A stretch of DNA of 64,000 bases from Polynucleobacter sp. MWH-Jannik1A5 (GCF_018881795.1 NZ_JACVPQ010000001.1:571174-635173); one strand, 5' to 3'. Shown: positions 36,696 to 46,027, numbered from the stretch's first letter. Numbers and translations: made by a program. The notes: generated by a model not told the origin, from the sequence alone.

Positions 36696-36751
36696 TTAGC
36701 ACTCGCGTGTAGGGAGTGCTGATTATATAGGTCTCATTCTCAGTATTTCAA
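36696..36751 (-). promoter_or_regulatory. groESL promoter with CIRCE operator (HrcA site)
   Basis: The inverted repeat TTAGCACTC (36696-36704), nine bases, GAGTGCTGA (36714-36722) matches the CIRCE consensus with one mismatch. On the minus strand it begins at the last base of a perfect -10 box TATAAT (36722-36727), with TTGAAA (36746-36751) 18 bases further up as -35. HrcA bound here would cover the transcription start. The groES ATG is about 110 bases downstream. hrcA is not in the window. Confidence 0.93.
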
Positions 36752-36792
36752 GGGTGGATCACCATAAATTCTTTAAGGATTTAGCCCCTTTT

Positions 36793-36798
36793 TATAAT
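36793..36798 (+). promoter_or_regulatory. Candidate -10 box for the EAL-like/two-component operon
   Basis: A perfect TATAAT about 105 bases before ATG 36903, pointing away from groES. The best -35 is a weak TTCTTT (36769-36774) at 18 bases. Transcription from here would give a leader of roughly 95-100 bases that includes the hairpin at 36854-36895. Confidence 0.45.
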
Positions 36799-36853
36799 TG
36801 GGAAAGGCTAGTAGGTCATTTCCTACAGATAAATCAGCCTAAAGCCCTTACCG

Positions 36854-36895
36854 CTCCAATCTGTCCTGCCTAGACTGGACAGTCACCGATTGGAG
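36854..36895 (+). promoter_or_regulatory. Leader hairpin covering the Shine-Dalgarno of the EAL-like gene
   Basis: CTCCAATC (36854-36861) is exactly complementary to GATTGGAG (36888-36895), and an inner pair TGTCC (36862-36866)/GGACA (36877-36881) stacks inside. The right arm contains the GGAG that serves ATG 36903 seven bases downstream. Folding would hide the ribosome-binding site, so this may be a translational switch. A second short stem, GTAGG/CCTAC at 36811-36826, lies upstream. No known riboswitch class is recognised. Confidence 0.55.
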
Positions 36896-36902
36896 AATGC
36901 TG

Positions 36903-37745
36903 ATGAGCCTGAAATCCCGGCTGTACACGCTTGTAAAGGCATGGAAGAACAAACCCTTCCACGAAGTACGAGACGCCTATGGCGACCCCTGGCTTGGCCT
37001 TAGCAGCCAAGCCCTCGAAGAACACCAATCCTGGTCTAAACGACAAGCGATTAGTCATGAACCCATTTTTAACTGCAAGGGAACAAAACTGACAGGATCT
37101 TTATTTAGACCGCTGCTGAATGCCTCAGACATGCAGCTATTACGCCTTTTTATGGAAGGTCTAGACACCGTTGCCTATTGGTATCGCAGTGGTCGCTTTA
37201 TCCCCGGAATTCTGCCAATACCAACCCATGCCATAGCTTCAAGTGGCTATGTAGATGTAATGAGTGAATTGATTTTGAACTCCCGCTTACCGGTTGGCTT
37301 GTTGGCGATTGGTCTTCAATCCATTCCAGACTCCGCAAATGTTGATTCCTTTAAAGAAGGTTTGCTTCGCTTACGAAGACTTGGAGTCTTGCTGCATTTC
37401 TTAAATTTCTGCGGAAGTTCTGAGGAGTTGCATTGGATTGCTGAGATGCAATTGGACGGGGTTCATATTGATATGAGCAAAGTACGTGAACACGATCTAG
37501 AAAGTAATGCGCTCTCTCTGCTAAGGCAGTCACCTTACTCGCTAACACAAATTTACGCAAGGAATGTTGGCTTAGTCAAAGATTTGGAGAGAGCCTCAAC
37601 CCTCATTGCTGACCACGCATATGGCGGAATCATGATGGCGCCAGTCAGCCGCCACCAAATGCTTCAAATAAATGATAGCCGTATCGCTAAAGCCATTTTT
37701 TCGCTGCACCCTCATCAACACCTAAACCCTAATGGAGACAAGTAA
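36903..37745 (+). CDS. Degenerate EAL-domain protein, probably non-catalytic
   Basis: The 280-residue protein follows the EAL-domain plan but has lost its active site. HEPIFNCKGTKLTGSLFRPL is where the EAL motif belongs, with Ser66-Leu-Phe in its place. LLHFLNFCGSS replaces the DDFGxG motif, VHIDMSKV lacks the Lys of the KID motif, and YARNVGLVKDL lacks the catalytic Glu of EGVE. It is therefore unlikely to cleave cyclic di-GMP and may act by protein binding, as YdiV-type EAL proteins do. The start is ATG 36903, seven bases after GGAG. Its stop overlaps the response regulator start by one base, so the two are co-expressed. The EAL assignment rests on pattern reading and needs a profile search. 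Confidence 0.6.
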   Translation: MSLKSRLYTLVKAWKNKPFHEVRDAYGDPWLGLSSQALEEHQSWSKRQAISHEPIFNCKGTKLTGSLFRPLLNASDMQLLRLFMEGLDTVAYWYRSGRFIPGILPIPTHAIASSGYVDVMSELILNSRLPVGLLAIGLQSIPDSANVDSFKEGLLRLRRLGVLLHFLNFCGSSEELHWIAEMQLDGVHIDMSKVREHDLESNALSLLRQSPYSLTQIYARNVGLVKDLERASTLIADHAYGGIMMAPVSRHQMLQINDSRIAKAIFSLHPHQHLNPNGDK

Positions 37746-38368
37746 TGAGAAAACGCGTGATGTTGGTAGACGACCATCCAGCAATGTTGATGGCGCTTAA
37801 AAGTATGTTGCAGGACCAGTTGTTATTTGAAATTGCGGGACAAGCTCAGAACGGCGAAGAGTGCCTTAGATCTATGAAGGAAGTAAATCCCAACATGGTG
37901 ATTCTGGATTTGGATATGCCCAAGACCGATGGATTTGATGTTATTCGTCGCATCGGGCTGATGTATCCCGACGTTCGTATGCTGGTACTTTCCAGTATGG
38001 ATGAGGCTGTATATGGCGGTAGAGTGCGCTCATTAGGCGGTCACGGCTTTGTTAATAAAACTGCAGGGGCAGATGTCATTTTGGCTGCCTGCGTTGCCAT
38101 TTCTCAAGGCTATAACTTTTTTACTCATGGCAAAAATGGAAATAGCTCATTAAGTGACAACGATAAGCTCGCACTAATTTCTGATCGTGAATTACAGGTC
38201 ATGAAATATCTAGGTAAGGGCAACACCAATCAACAGATATCCGATATGTTGCATATCAGCAATAAGACGGTGGCCACTTACAAGACTAGAGTCTTTGACA
38301 AACTTGGCATAAACAATATTGCCGACCTCATTTTATTTTGCCGCATGAACAACATTATCGAAAGCTAA
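37745..38368 (+). CDS. NarL/FixJ-family response regulator
   Basis: The 207-residue protein has a receiver domain (VMLVDDHPAMLMALKS, phospho-acceptor Asp55 in VILDLDMPKTDG, Lys in GFVNKTAGAD) and a C-terminal LuxR-type helix-turn-helix (SDRELQVMKYLGKGNTNQQI, then HISNKTVATYKTRVFDKLG). It lies directly between the EAL-like gene and the hybrid kinase, its probable partner; the arrangement recalls BvgA/BvgS and EvgA/EvgS. Regulated genes are unknown. Confidence 0.9.
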   Translation: MRKRVMLVDDHPAMLMALKSMLQDQLLFEIAGQAQNGEECLRSMKEVNPNMVILDLDMPKTDGFDVIRRIGLMYPDVRMLVLSSMDEAVYGGRVRSLGGHGFVNKTAGADVILAACVAISQGYNFFTHGKNGNSSLSDNDKLALISDRELQVMKYLGKGNTNQQISDMLHISNKTVATYKTRVFDKLGINNIADLILFCRMNNIIES

Positions 38369-38374
38369 ACCAGC

Positions 38375-40807
38375 ATGCGTCGATCTATCGCCCGTATTGC
38401 TTTTTTTATTCTCTTTAATGGGTTAATGAGCAACGCCAATGCCAAATTGCTGAATTCGGCTGAGCAAAGGTGGGTCGATGCACATCCTGTAGTACGTTTT
38501 AGCATTCATGAAAAGTACGCTCCTTATTTAGGACCTAATGAAAAAGGTGAGGTTGGTATTTTTCATAGTCTTTTGAGTAAGCTCAGTGAATTTACTAAGC
38601 AAGAATTTCTACCTAAATGGCGCAAGAGCGATCAGGAGGGTTTGCAACATCTCGCCAGCGGGGAAGTCGACTTCATTATTGATCCGCCAGCCCTGGATGA
38701 CGAATATCTGAGGTTCGGCTCTCTATCAGAGGCAATCTTTTGGGGTCATGATGCCATTCTGACTAAGCGTTCAAAAAGCGATATGTCTATTGAACCCATC
38801 AATATTGCTTACTTCGATCGTGGCTATGAAAACCCACCATTACCCGCACACCCACAAGCCAAGATTTCTAGTTATGCGGATAACCTAATATTGGCCCTAC
38901 TTAAAAATGATATTGAAGCGCTTGTCTTACCAATTCGACTTGCACAACGACTGATTCAAAGCGCATATGGTCAGCAATTGCAATTAAATGGTCTATATAG
39001 CCGCGAACCATTTGCATATCGCTGGCTTATTACCCATCAGAACGAGGCCTTACATGGAGTTCTTGAGAATTTTCTTAATCACTTGGATCCTATAGAGTCG
39101 CGCAATCTCTTTGCAATTCACTCAAGTGAAGATTTTGATCAAAATACAGACTCCATCCACTCAAAACTTGCCTGGGTGTCTGCCTTGACAGCTTTAATTG
39201 GCGGGATGATGTTGCTTTGGCATATGAAGAGAAAAAATCAACTGCATACACAAGAAACTAAAAGCCTCATGAACTCTAAAGAGCTTGCAGAAAAAGCAAA
39301 TGCGGCGAAATCGTCATTTCTAGCTACGATGAGCCATGAAATTCGTACACCCATGAATGCTATCTTAGGAGTACAAGAGCTATTGCTCAATAGCCCACTC
39401 CCTAAAAATGAAAAAGCATTACTCAAAAGTGCCCATTCATCAGCCGAGTCACTCTTAGGTATCTTAAATCAGGTTTTAGATCTTTCCAAAATAGAAGCAG
39501 GAAAGCTGACTCTAAATTTAGAGCCCTGTTGTCTCAACACTTTAATTGACGATATTGATTCAGCATTCTCAGCCGTTGCCAAAATTCAAAATCTTACGCT
39601 TCACACATCAAAAGATTCTCGAATTGCACAAGTGCTGATGATTGACGCACTTCGGCTTCGGCAAATCCTGCAAAACCTCATTAGCAATGCCATTAAATTC
39701 ACCGAGCATGGAGAAATTTATTTCTCCATTAGCGTTTTAGCAGATGACCATGCAGGGCAATTAATTGAATTTCGGGTAATTGATACTGGTGTTGGTATGG
39801 GATCTGAGGATATCGAGCTTGCTTTACAGGCATTTGAGCAAATTCCAGGTACTACTGAGCAACATAATGGAACCGGTCTTGGGCTCACTATCACCAATCA
39901 CTTGGTTCACTCCATGGGCAGTCAGCTGTTTTTTGATAGTGCACCAGGATTTGGTAGCAATATTCATTTCTCAATAGCATTACCTCGCACCAGCATAGCC
40001 TCATCCAGACAGGAGTTAACAAGCAATCACACCCCTCCCTCCAAAAAACTAGTCTTTAGATCCCAGAATAAATCCAACCTCTCCCTACGTGCCCTAGTGG
40101 TAGAGGATCATCCCGCCAGTAGGCAAATTATTTCCTTGCAGCTAGAAGCCCTAGGTATTGAGGCCGTGGTTTGCGATAACGCACATACCGCCTTAGATTT
40201 AATTACTCAATCCAATTTCGACCTTTTACTTACAGATCAATCTATACCTGGCATGCAGGGCTCAGAACTGGCTAAGCGCATCCGCAATCTTGGACATCGC
40301 GATCTGGTGATCATCGGCGTGACCGCAGATATTTACGCGCTGGATTCACGCCATCAGTTCTTTGCTGCCGGCATGAATAGCGTCCTCATTAAGCCATTGA
40401 GTTTAATGATGCTAGAAAATGAATTAACACGCCACTTCTCAGTACAAGAAGTTTTTGAGGAGGATGTGCTAGACAGTCCTGACGGGGAATATTCATTTAA
40501 TGTATTTGCAAACCTACTCAAACAAAATCCAGATCATATATTGGTCATTTTGAATGAGTTTAAAAAGGTTCATGATGAAGCTCTTGAAATATTACGAGGC
40601 AATCAATGTGATGAAGCGACTTTCACTGGCCTGGTTCATAAGGTAAAAGGCGGTGCCCACCTACTGCAGGCTAAATCGTTTATTCAGGCCTGTGCCGGGC
40701 TTGAGCAAAAGGGTAATTTACACCTCAGGATCGAAGAATTTACTCAATTACTGATGCAGCAAAATCAAATTATTGCGGGGTATCAATCTAAATACTCGGA
40801 ATCCTAA
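38375..40807 (+). CDS. BvgS/EvgS-like hybrid sensor histidine kinase
   Basis: The 810-residue phosphorelay kinase has, in order: a signal peptide (to about residue 23); one periplasmic solute-binding-like domain (about 30-255, WVDAHPVVRFSIHEKYAPYL); one membrane helix near 265-283; HisKA with His321 in LATMSHEIRTPMNAILG; an ATPase domain (NLISNAIKFTEHGEI, DTGVGMG, GTGLGLTI); a receiver with Asp621 in LLLTDQSIPGMQG; and a C-terminal HPt with His755 in VHKVKGGAHLL. BvgS has two periplasmic binding domains plus a PAS domain; here there is one and no PAS. The ligand is unknown. It starts 6 bases after the response regulator gene. Confidence 0.92.
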   Translation: MRRSIARIAFFILFNGLMSNANAKLLNSAEQRWVDAHPVVRFSIHEKYAPYLGPNEKGEVGIFHSLLSKLSEFTKQEFLPKWRKSDQEGLQHLASGEVDFIIDPPALDDEYLRFGSLSEAIFWGHDAILTKRSKSDMSIEPINIAYFDRGYENPPLPAHPQAKISSYADNLILALLKNDIEALVLPIRLAQRLIQSAYGQQLQLNGLYSREPFAYRWLITHQNEALHGVLENFLNHLDPIESRNLFAIHSSEDFDQNTDSIHSKLAWVSALTALIGGMMLLWHMKRKNQLHTQETKSLMNSKELAEKANAAKSSFLATMSHEIRTPMNAILGVQELLLNSPLPKNEKALLKSAHSSAESLLGILNQVLDLSKIEAGKLTLNLEPCCLNTLIDDIDSAFSAVAKIQNLTLHTSKDSRIAQVLMIDALRLRQILQNLISNAIKFTEHGEIYFSISVLADDHAGQLIEFRVIDTGVGMGSEDIELALQAFEQIPGTTEQHNGTGLGLTITNHLVHSMGSQLFFDSAPGFGSNIHFSIALPRTSIASSRQELTSNHTPPSKKLVFRSQNKSNLSLRALVVEDHPASRQIISLQLEALGIEAVVCDNAHTALDLITQSNFDLLLTDQSIPGMQGSELAKRIRNLGHRDLVIIGVTADIYALDSRHQFFAAGMNSVLIKPLSLMMLENELTRHFSVQEVFEEDVLDSPDGEYSFNVFANLLKQNPDHILVILNEFKKVHDEALEILRGNQCDEATFTGLVHKVKGGAHLLQAKSFIQACAGLEQKGNLHLRIEEFTQLLMQQNQIIAGYQSKYSES

Positions 40808-40832
40808 ATAAGGTGGGTTTATCCTATGAGGA

Positions 40833-42362
40833 ATGCGCTCTTATTTTCTTTATTACCCCGCTTTAATAGCAGCCCTATTCTGGCTTGCCAGTTCCAGCGC
40901 TGCTGCAAATAATGCTGCTCCAATTGATATTCCTAAAGCAGTAACTAGCAGTCTTGAGCGTAACCAGATCCCCAAAGATGCCATCAGCATCTCAGTAATA
41001 GAGATTGAGACTGGACGCTCAGGAAAGCATATTTCTAAAAATATTCTAGGCTGGCGTTCGGAAGCGGTCATGAACCCCGCCTCAACGATGAAGCTGCTGA
41101 CCACTTTGAGCGGCTTAGATATTTTGGGGCCTCATTATCGTTGGCGCACTAATATTTATACCGATGGAATTATTCGCCAAGGCACATTAAGAGGTAATTT
41201 GTATCTGCAAGGTACAGGCGATCCTAAGCTTATTCCTGAAGAGCTTGCTAAGATGATGAAGGAGCTACAAGGTCTTGGTATTCAAAAAATAGACGGTAAT
41301 TTATTTTTTGACCGTAGCGCCTATGCACCGAGTGTCATGGAGCACAACACGATTGATGGCGAAGCCTTACGCGCCTATAACGTTCCGCCAGATCCACTGC
41401 TATACGCTTTCCGCACTCTCTCGTTTCAATTGAGTAAGTCACGCACCGCAGACTTCATTGATATCAGCTATACCCCCGCGCTCTCACAACTAAAGGTTGT
41501 GAATCAAATGCAGTTAGTAGATCGTGCCTGCGATAGCTGGAAAAGCAATATTCGCTTTAACTTAGAGCCTGAGGGAGCTAGCAGTACCGATCAAACTTTA
41601 ATGGCCCAGTTCTCCGGAGCCTTTCCAAGCTCTTGCAAGGGCGTGAACTTCAACATTGTTGCTTTAGATGCCAACACTTTCTTAACCCAAGGCTTTGCGG
41701 CCGCCTGGGAGTTAGCGGGTGGCACTTGGACTAAACCTCCTATTGGCAAGGATGGCAGCGTACCACTGGCAGCTCGTCTATTACTGCAGTTCGAAGGCAT
41801 TAAGCTGGCCGATGATGTTGTAGACATCAATAAATACTCCAACAATGTCATGGCACGCCAAGTTCTGCTCACACTTGCTCTCGAGAAAATGGGTAAGCCC
41901 GCAACAACTGCTAATGGCGATCAAGTCATTCAGAGTTGGCTCAAGCAAAACGGCTTAAATTTTACGGACTTGATTATCGAAAATGGGTCCGGTCTATCTC
42001 GCACTGAGGCTATCTCCGCGGAGCAAATGAACCAACTGCTCTTAACCGCTCGTAATCTTCCTGTAGCAGAAGTGTTTTATAACAGCCTCCCGATTGCAGG
42101 AACTGATGGCACCATGCGCAATCGTTTAATGGGTCAACTTCGTAAGTTTTTACATCTAAAGAAAAAGCCTGAAGCGAGAATTAAGACTGGCTCTCTAGTA
42201 GATGTGCGCGCAATCTCGGGCTATGTTTTAAGTAAATCCGGAAAGATGTACGCCGTGACTTCCTTTATTAACCACCCCAATGCCTGGAGAGGTCTTGAAG
42301 CACACGATCAGTTGCTAACTTGGTTACTGGAAGATGGGCCAGAACCAAAGCAAGCACGCTGA
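40833..42362 (+). CDS. dacB: D-alanyl-D-alanine carboxypeptidase/endopeptidase (PBP4)
   Basis: DacB trims and cleaves peptidoglycan peptides in the periplasm. The 509-residue protein has a signal peptide (MRSYFLYYPALIAALFWLAS) and the three penicillin-binding motifs: STMK at Ser84-Lys87, SNN in NKYSNNVMARQ and KTG in RIKTGSLVDVRAISGY. The GAGGA next to the ATG is too close to be an ideal Shine-Dalgarno, so start usage could be coupled to the kinase gene 25 bases upstream. Its 3' end overlaps the convergent tsaC by 55 bases. Confidence 0.94.
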   Translation: MRSYFLYYPALIAALFWLASSSAAANNAAPIDIPKAVTSSLERNQIPKDAISISVIEIETGRSGKHISKNILGWRSEAVMNPASTMKLLTTLSGLDILGPHYRWRTNIYTDGIIRQGTLRGNLYLQGTGDPKLIPEELAKMMKELQGLGIQKIDGNLFFDRSAYAPSVMEHNTIDGEALRAYNVPPDPLLYAFRTLSFQLSKSRTADFIDISYTPALSQLKVVNQMQLVDRACDSWKSNIRFNLEPEGASSTDQTLMAQFSGAFPSSCKGVNFNIVALDANTFLTQGFAAAWELAGGTWTKPPIGKDGSVPLAARLLLQFEGIKLADDVVDINKYSNNVMARQVLLTLALEKMGKPATTANGDQVIQSWLKQNGLNFTDLIIENGSGLSRTEAISAEQMNQLLLTARNLPVAEVFYNSLPIAGTDGTMRNRLMGQLRKFLHLKKKPEARIKTGSLVDVRAISGYVLSKSGKMYAVTSFINHPNAWRGLEAHDQLLTWLLEDGPEPKQAR

Positions 42363-43396
42363 AGTCGGTCTCTAACACCGTCCCACTCCTCACCCGCTGG
42401 CGGCTCAGGGAATAAAATTAAGTCCCAGCCCTGTTGATCCAAATCACGCAATGAGCGATACAGACGACTAGCAAAAGAAGCGCTATCACTCGGAACTTCA
42501 ACCTCTTCAAAGTGAGCAGAAGGATGCCCATCGTCACCCAAGGAAGAGTCAGAATCCCATACTGCTACAGCAACACGAGATTTAATGTCGGGAAATTCGC
42601 TTAAGGCATCCAAGACTCGACCGGGAGCATATAAACGCAAAGGTGTCGTTGGTGCGTAATGGGCTTTGAGACTTCCGGATACCTTAGGAAGCTCTTGCGC
42701 TGAATCTTGTAGTTCTCCAGGCAGATATACTTTTACACCCGTCTTGGCGAAGATCTCGCTTGGCGTAATTGCACCAGGCCTGAGCAACACTGCTTTATCG
42801 CCTGAAGACAAATCAATAATGGTTGACTCAATACCTACCTCACAATCACCGCCATCTAAAACCATCAAATCGAGCATGCCCTCAAATTCATGGCGAACAT
42901 CTGCAGCACTGGTTGGCGACACTTTACCGAAGCGATTGGCTGATGGCGCTACAACGCCGCCCTTAAATTTACGCAATAGCTCTTTGGCAATAGGGTGTGA
43001 TGGTGCACGAATTGCTACCGTATCTTGACCGCCAGTTAAAGCCGTTAAAACACTTTTATCTTTTTTGAAGACCAGCGTTAGAGGTCCTGGCCAAAATGCA
43101 TTGATCAGCTTTAAAGCTTCTTCTGATACATCTCTTGCCCAAGGCGCCAATATCGGCACCCAATCTATCTGTGCCTGATCGAATTTATCTGGTGCAGCTA
43201 AGTGGACAATCAGCGGATGATTCGAAGGGCGGCCCTTGGCAGTAAAAATCTTCTTTATGGCTTCAGTATTTTTAGCATCTGCACCCAATCCATAAACAGT
43301 CTCAGTCGGAAAGGCGACTAGACCACCATCACGCAAAGTTTGCACTGCTTCGCTCATGACTGCGGAAGATTGCAGTGGCGTACTGTCGCTGGACAT
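42308..43396 (-). CDS. tsaC: L-threonylcarbamoyladenylate synthase (Sua5 type)
   Basis: This enzyme makes threonylcarbamoyl-AMP for the universal t6A37 tRNA modification. At 362 residues it is the long Sua5 form: a YrdC domain (GLVAFPTETVYGLGADAKN, IFTAKGRPSNHPLIVHL, ATVAIRAPSHPIAKEL-type region) plus a C-terminal Sua5 domain beginning near SGSLKAHYAPTTPL. I chose ATG 43396, two bases after the purK stop, over an ATG 14 codons upstream inside purK. The 3' end runs 55 bases into dacB on the other strand. Confidence 0.9.
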   Translation of the reverse strand: MSSDSTPLQSSAVMSEAVQTLRDGGLVAFPTETVYGLGADAKNTEAIKKIFTAKGRPSNHPLIVHLAAPDKFDQAQIDWVPILAPWARDVSEEALKLINAFWPGPLTLVFKKDKSVLTALTGGQDTVAIRAPSHPIAKELLRKFKGGVVAPSANRFGKVSPTSAADVRHEFEGMLDLMVLDGGDCEVGIESTIIDLSSGDKAVLLRPGAITPSEIFAKTGVKVYLPGELQDSAQELPKVSGSLKAHYAPTTPLRLYAPGRVLDALSEFPDIKSRVAVAVWDSDSSLGDDGHPSAHFEEVEVPSDSASFASRLYRSLRDLDQQGWDLILFPEPPAGEEWDGVRDRLQRACFGSGPSSSNQVSN

Positions 43397-43398
43397 TT

Positions 43399-44583
43399 CT
43401 AGGGCTCGATCCCTAATTCGGTAGCAACGGCTGAGCAATTTTGGCGGGCTTCATTTAGAGCTTCGCCCAGGCAATTGATGTGACCCATTTTTCTGCCCAT
43501 GCGAGGCTCAGACTTTCCATACAAATGCAACTTAGCATCAGGATGAGAGAGCACTTTATTCCAAGCGGGTTCCTTTGGTTGATCCTCGCTACCCTCGTAC
43601 CAAAGATCGCCTAATAAGTTCAACATCGAGACTGGCGCTAGTTGACGTGTATCACCCAAAGGTAGGCGGGCCATTGCTCTCACTTGTTGCTCAAATTGAC
43701 TGCTAACACAAGCGTCCATCGTGTAGTGTCCGGAGTTATGTGGGCGAGGAGCGATTTCATTAGCGACGATATCGCCATTCTTGAGAACAAAAAACTCAAC
43801 ACAGAGAACACCAACATAATCAATTTTGCGAATAAGCGCTTTTGCTGCTTCCACAATCTTTTTTTCTTGTGCGGGCTTTAATGATGGCGCTGGCACAGTA
43901 GAGGTGTGCAAAATACCATCACGGTGAATATTTTGTGAAACTGGATAAGCAACCACTGAATCATCGTATCCACGCACAACTAAGGCAGATACTTCAAAAT
44001 CCAAATCCATGCGCTTTTCTAATACACAAGGAACCTTGCCTAATTCCGCCCAGGCAGCCGGCAAATCCGCTGCCGTATAAACAGTAATTTGACCTTTACC
44101 GTCATAACCCATACGAGCTGTCTTTAATATTCCTGGAAATAAATCGGCTGGAATATGGGCAATATCAGCATCATGTTCAACAACAGCATAAGGTGCTGGG
44201 CCAATATTTGTTTCTGACTTCCAGGTAGCTAGAAACTTTTTCTCAGCCACCCTGTTCTGCGCCAAGGAGACACAGCTGCTTCGTGGTGCGACAAATACAC
44301 CCAAAGCCTCTAACTCATCTAAAGCTTGGGCAGGTACATTCTCAAACTCTGTGCTAACCGAGGGACAAAGAGCAGCCATTTCTTTTAAGGCAGCAGAATC
44401 TGTGTAATCAGCTCGAATGAATTTTTCTGCAATAGAGCCTGCTGGGCTATCAGCACCGGGATCTAAAACACAAACCTTATAGCCCATCGCTTGAGCCGCT
44501 TGTGTGAACATCCGACCCAATTGACCGCCACCTAATATTCCTAAATATGAACCCGGCAAAATGGGTTCCATGCGATCTGCCAT
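43399..44583 (-). CDS. purK: N5-carboxyaminoimidazole ribonucleotide synthase
   Basis: PurK is the ATP-grasp enzyme that carboxylates AIR to N5-CAIR in purine synthesis. The 394-residue protein has LGILGGGQLGRMFTQAAQ, ATP-grasp blocks LKTARMGYDGKGQ and LEKRMDLDFEVSALV, and the metal-site segment NEIAPRPHNSGHYTMDA. It follows purE by 4 bases; the two catalyse successive steps. Confidence 0.97.
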   Translation of the reverse strand: MADRMEPILPGSYLGILGGGQLGRMFTQAAQAMGYKVCVLDPGADSPAGSIAEKFIRADYTDSAALKEMAALCPSVSTEFENVPAQALDELEALGVFVAPRSSCVSLAQNRVAEKKFLATWKSETNIGPAPYAVVEHDADIAHIPADLFPGILKTARMGYDGKGQITVYTAADLPAAWAELGKVPCVLEKRMDLDFEVSALVVRGYDDSVVAYPVSQNIHRDGILHTSTVPAPSLKPAQEKKIVEAAKALIRKIDYVGVLCVEFFVLKNGDIVANEIAPRPHNSGHYTMDACVSSQFEQQVRAMARLPLGDTRQLAPVSMLNLLGDLWYEGSEDQPKEPAWNKVLSHPDAKLHLYGKSEPRMGRKMGHINCLGEALNEARQNCSAVATELGIEP

Positions 44584-44587
44584 GTAA

Positions 44588-45082
44588 TTAATATCCTGGC
44601 AAATTCATAGCGCGCGCGGTATCAGACTGCTTCGCACGGAAATCTTCTAAACGCTTAGCCAAATCTGCATCATGCAATGCCAAGCCAGCAATCACATGCA
44701 AGGCGGCATTGGCTGCACCAGCCTCACCAATCGCAAAGGTGGCGACCGGAATGCCTTTGGGCATTTGCACAATTGAATATAAAGAATCTTCGCCACGCAA
44801 ATATTTGCTAGCTACTGGCACACCATAAACCGGAACGATTGTTTTGGATGCCAGCATGCCCGGCAAATGCGCAGCACCGCCCGCACCAGCAATGATGGCC
44901 TGTAAGCCGTTAGCTTGGGCTTTTTCAGCATACTGAAACATATCATCAGGCATACGATGCGCAGAGAGTACTTTTGCTTCGTGAGCGATACCAAATTGCT
45001 CAAGCATTTGAGCGGCGTGTTGCATGGTATCCCAATCTGAATTGGATCCCATCACTATTCCGACAATTGGTTTCTTGCTCAT
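44588..45082 (-). CDS. purE: N5-carboxyaminoimidazole ribonucleotide mutase
   Basis: PurE (class I) rearranges N5-CAIR to CAIR. The 164-residue protein has GIVMGSNSDWDTMQHAAQML, the His in LSAHRMPDDMFQYA and the GAGGAAHLPGMLAS loop. It sits between purC and purK in the pur segment. Confidence 0.97.
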   Translation of the reverse strand: MSKKPIVGIVMGSNSDWDTMQHAAQMLEQFGIAHEAKVLSAHRMPDDMFQYAEKAQANGLQAIIAGAGGAAHLPGMLASKTIVPVYGVPVASKYLRGEDSLYSIVQMPKGIPVATFAIGEAGAANAALHVIAGLALHDADLAKRLEDFRAKQSDTARAMNLPGY

Positions 45083-45123
45083 TTACCTCTCCAAATACCT
45101 TCAATATTCCTCTAGGGACCCTA

Positions 45124-46020
45124 TTATCCCTGAGTTAACCTAGTAAGGGCTTCACGATACTTTTGAGCCGTCTTTTCAATCACATCAGCCGGCAACTGCG
45201 GTGCAGGGGCTGTTTTGGGCCATAACTTGCCATCCACCATCGCTGTTTCAAGCCAATCACGGACAAACTGTTTGTCATAAGAAGGTGGATTGGAGCCCAC
45301 ATAGTAGGTCTCAGCAGGCCAGAAACGGGAAGAGTCGGCCGTCAGAATCTCATCCATCAATACCAATTGATTATTGGCATCTAAGCCAAACTCAAACTTA
45401 GTATCCGCAATGATGATGCCGCGAGTGGCTGCAAATTCGGAAGCTTCTTTATATAGACGAATACTGACTTCACGAATTTGATTGGCTAACTTTTCACCAA
45501 TCAGCTCAACCACTTTTTCAAATGAAATATTTTCATCGTGTTGACCAAATTCAGCCTTAGCTGCTGGAGTGAAAATAGGCTCGGGTAATTTCTGAGCGTT
45601 TTCCAAACCAGCTGGCAATGCAATTCCACATACCTTGCCAGTTTCTTTGTAATCCTTCCAGCCGCTGCCAGCTAAATAACCACGCACTACCGCCTCAACC
45701 AAAATGGGCTTCAAGCGTTTAGCCACAACAGCGCGACCCTTAACCTGATCTACCTCATTTGCTGCCACAACAGTCGCCGGATCAATTCCAGTCAAGTGAT
45801 TGGGGATAACGGAAGCTAATTTATCAAACCAAAAATTAGCCATTTGATTGAGAACCACACCCTTTTCAGGGATGGGCTCGCCCATGACCACATCAAATGC
45901 AGAGAGGCGGTCAGTCGTAATCATTAATAGCTTGTCATTGTCTAGCGCATAGACATCTCGCACCTTGCCTTTAGAAAGCAAGGGCAATGACTTAATGGAG
46001 GTTGCGTACAAGGCGGCCAT
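45124..46020 (-). CDS. purC: Phosphoribosylaminoimidazole-succinocarboxamide synthase
   Basis: PurC joins CAIR and aspartate to make SAICAR, the step after PurE. The 298-residue protein has [53 protein letters not shown] and [17 protein letters not shown]. The length is that of the longer, yeast-like form common in proteobacteria such as Burkholderiales. fba precedes it by 7 bases. Confidence 0.97.
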   Translation of the reverse strand: MAALYATSIKSLPLLSKGKVRDVYALDNDKLLMITTDRLSAFDVVMGEPIPEKGVVLNQMANFWFDKLASVIPNHLTGIDPATVVAANEVDQVKGRAVVAKRLKPILVEAVVRGYLAGSGWKDYKETGKVCGIALPAGLENAQKLPEPIFTPAAKAEFGQHDENISFEKVVELIGEKLANQIREVSIRLYKEASEFAATRGIIIADTKFEFGLDANNQLVLMDEILTADSSRFWPAETYYVGSNPPSYDKQFVRDWLETAMVDGKLWPKTAPAPQLPADVIEKTAQKYREALTRLTQG

Positions 46021-46027
46021 GTTTAAA

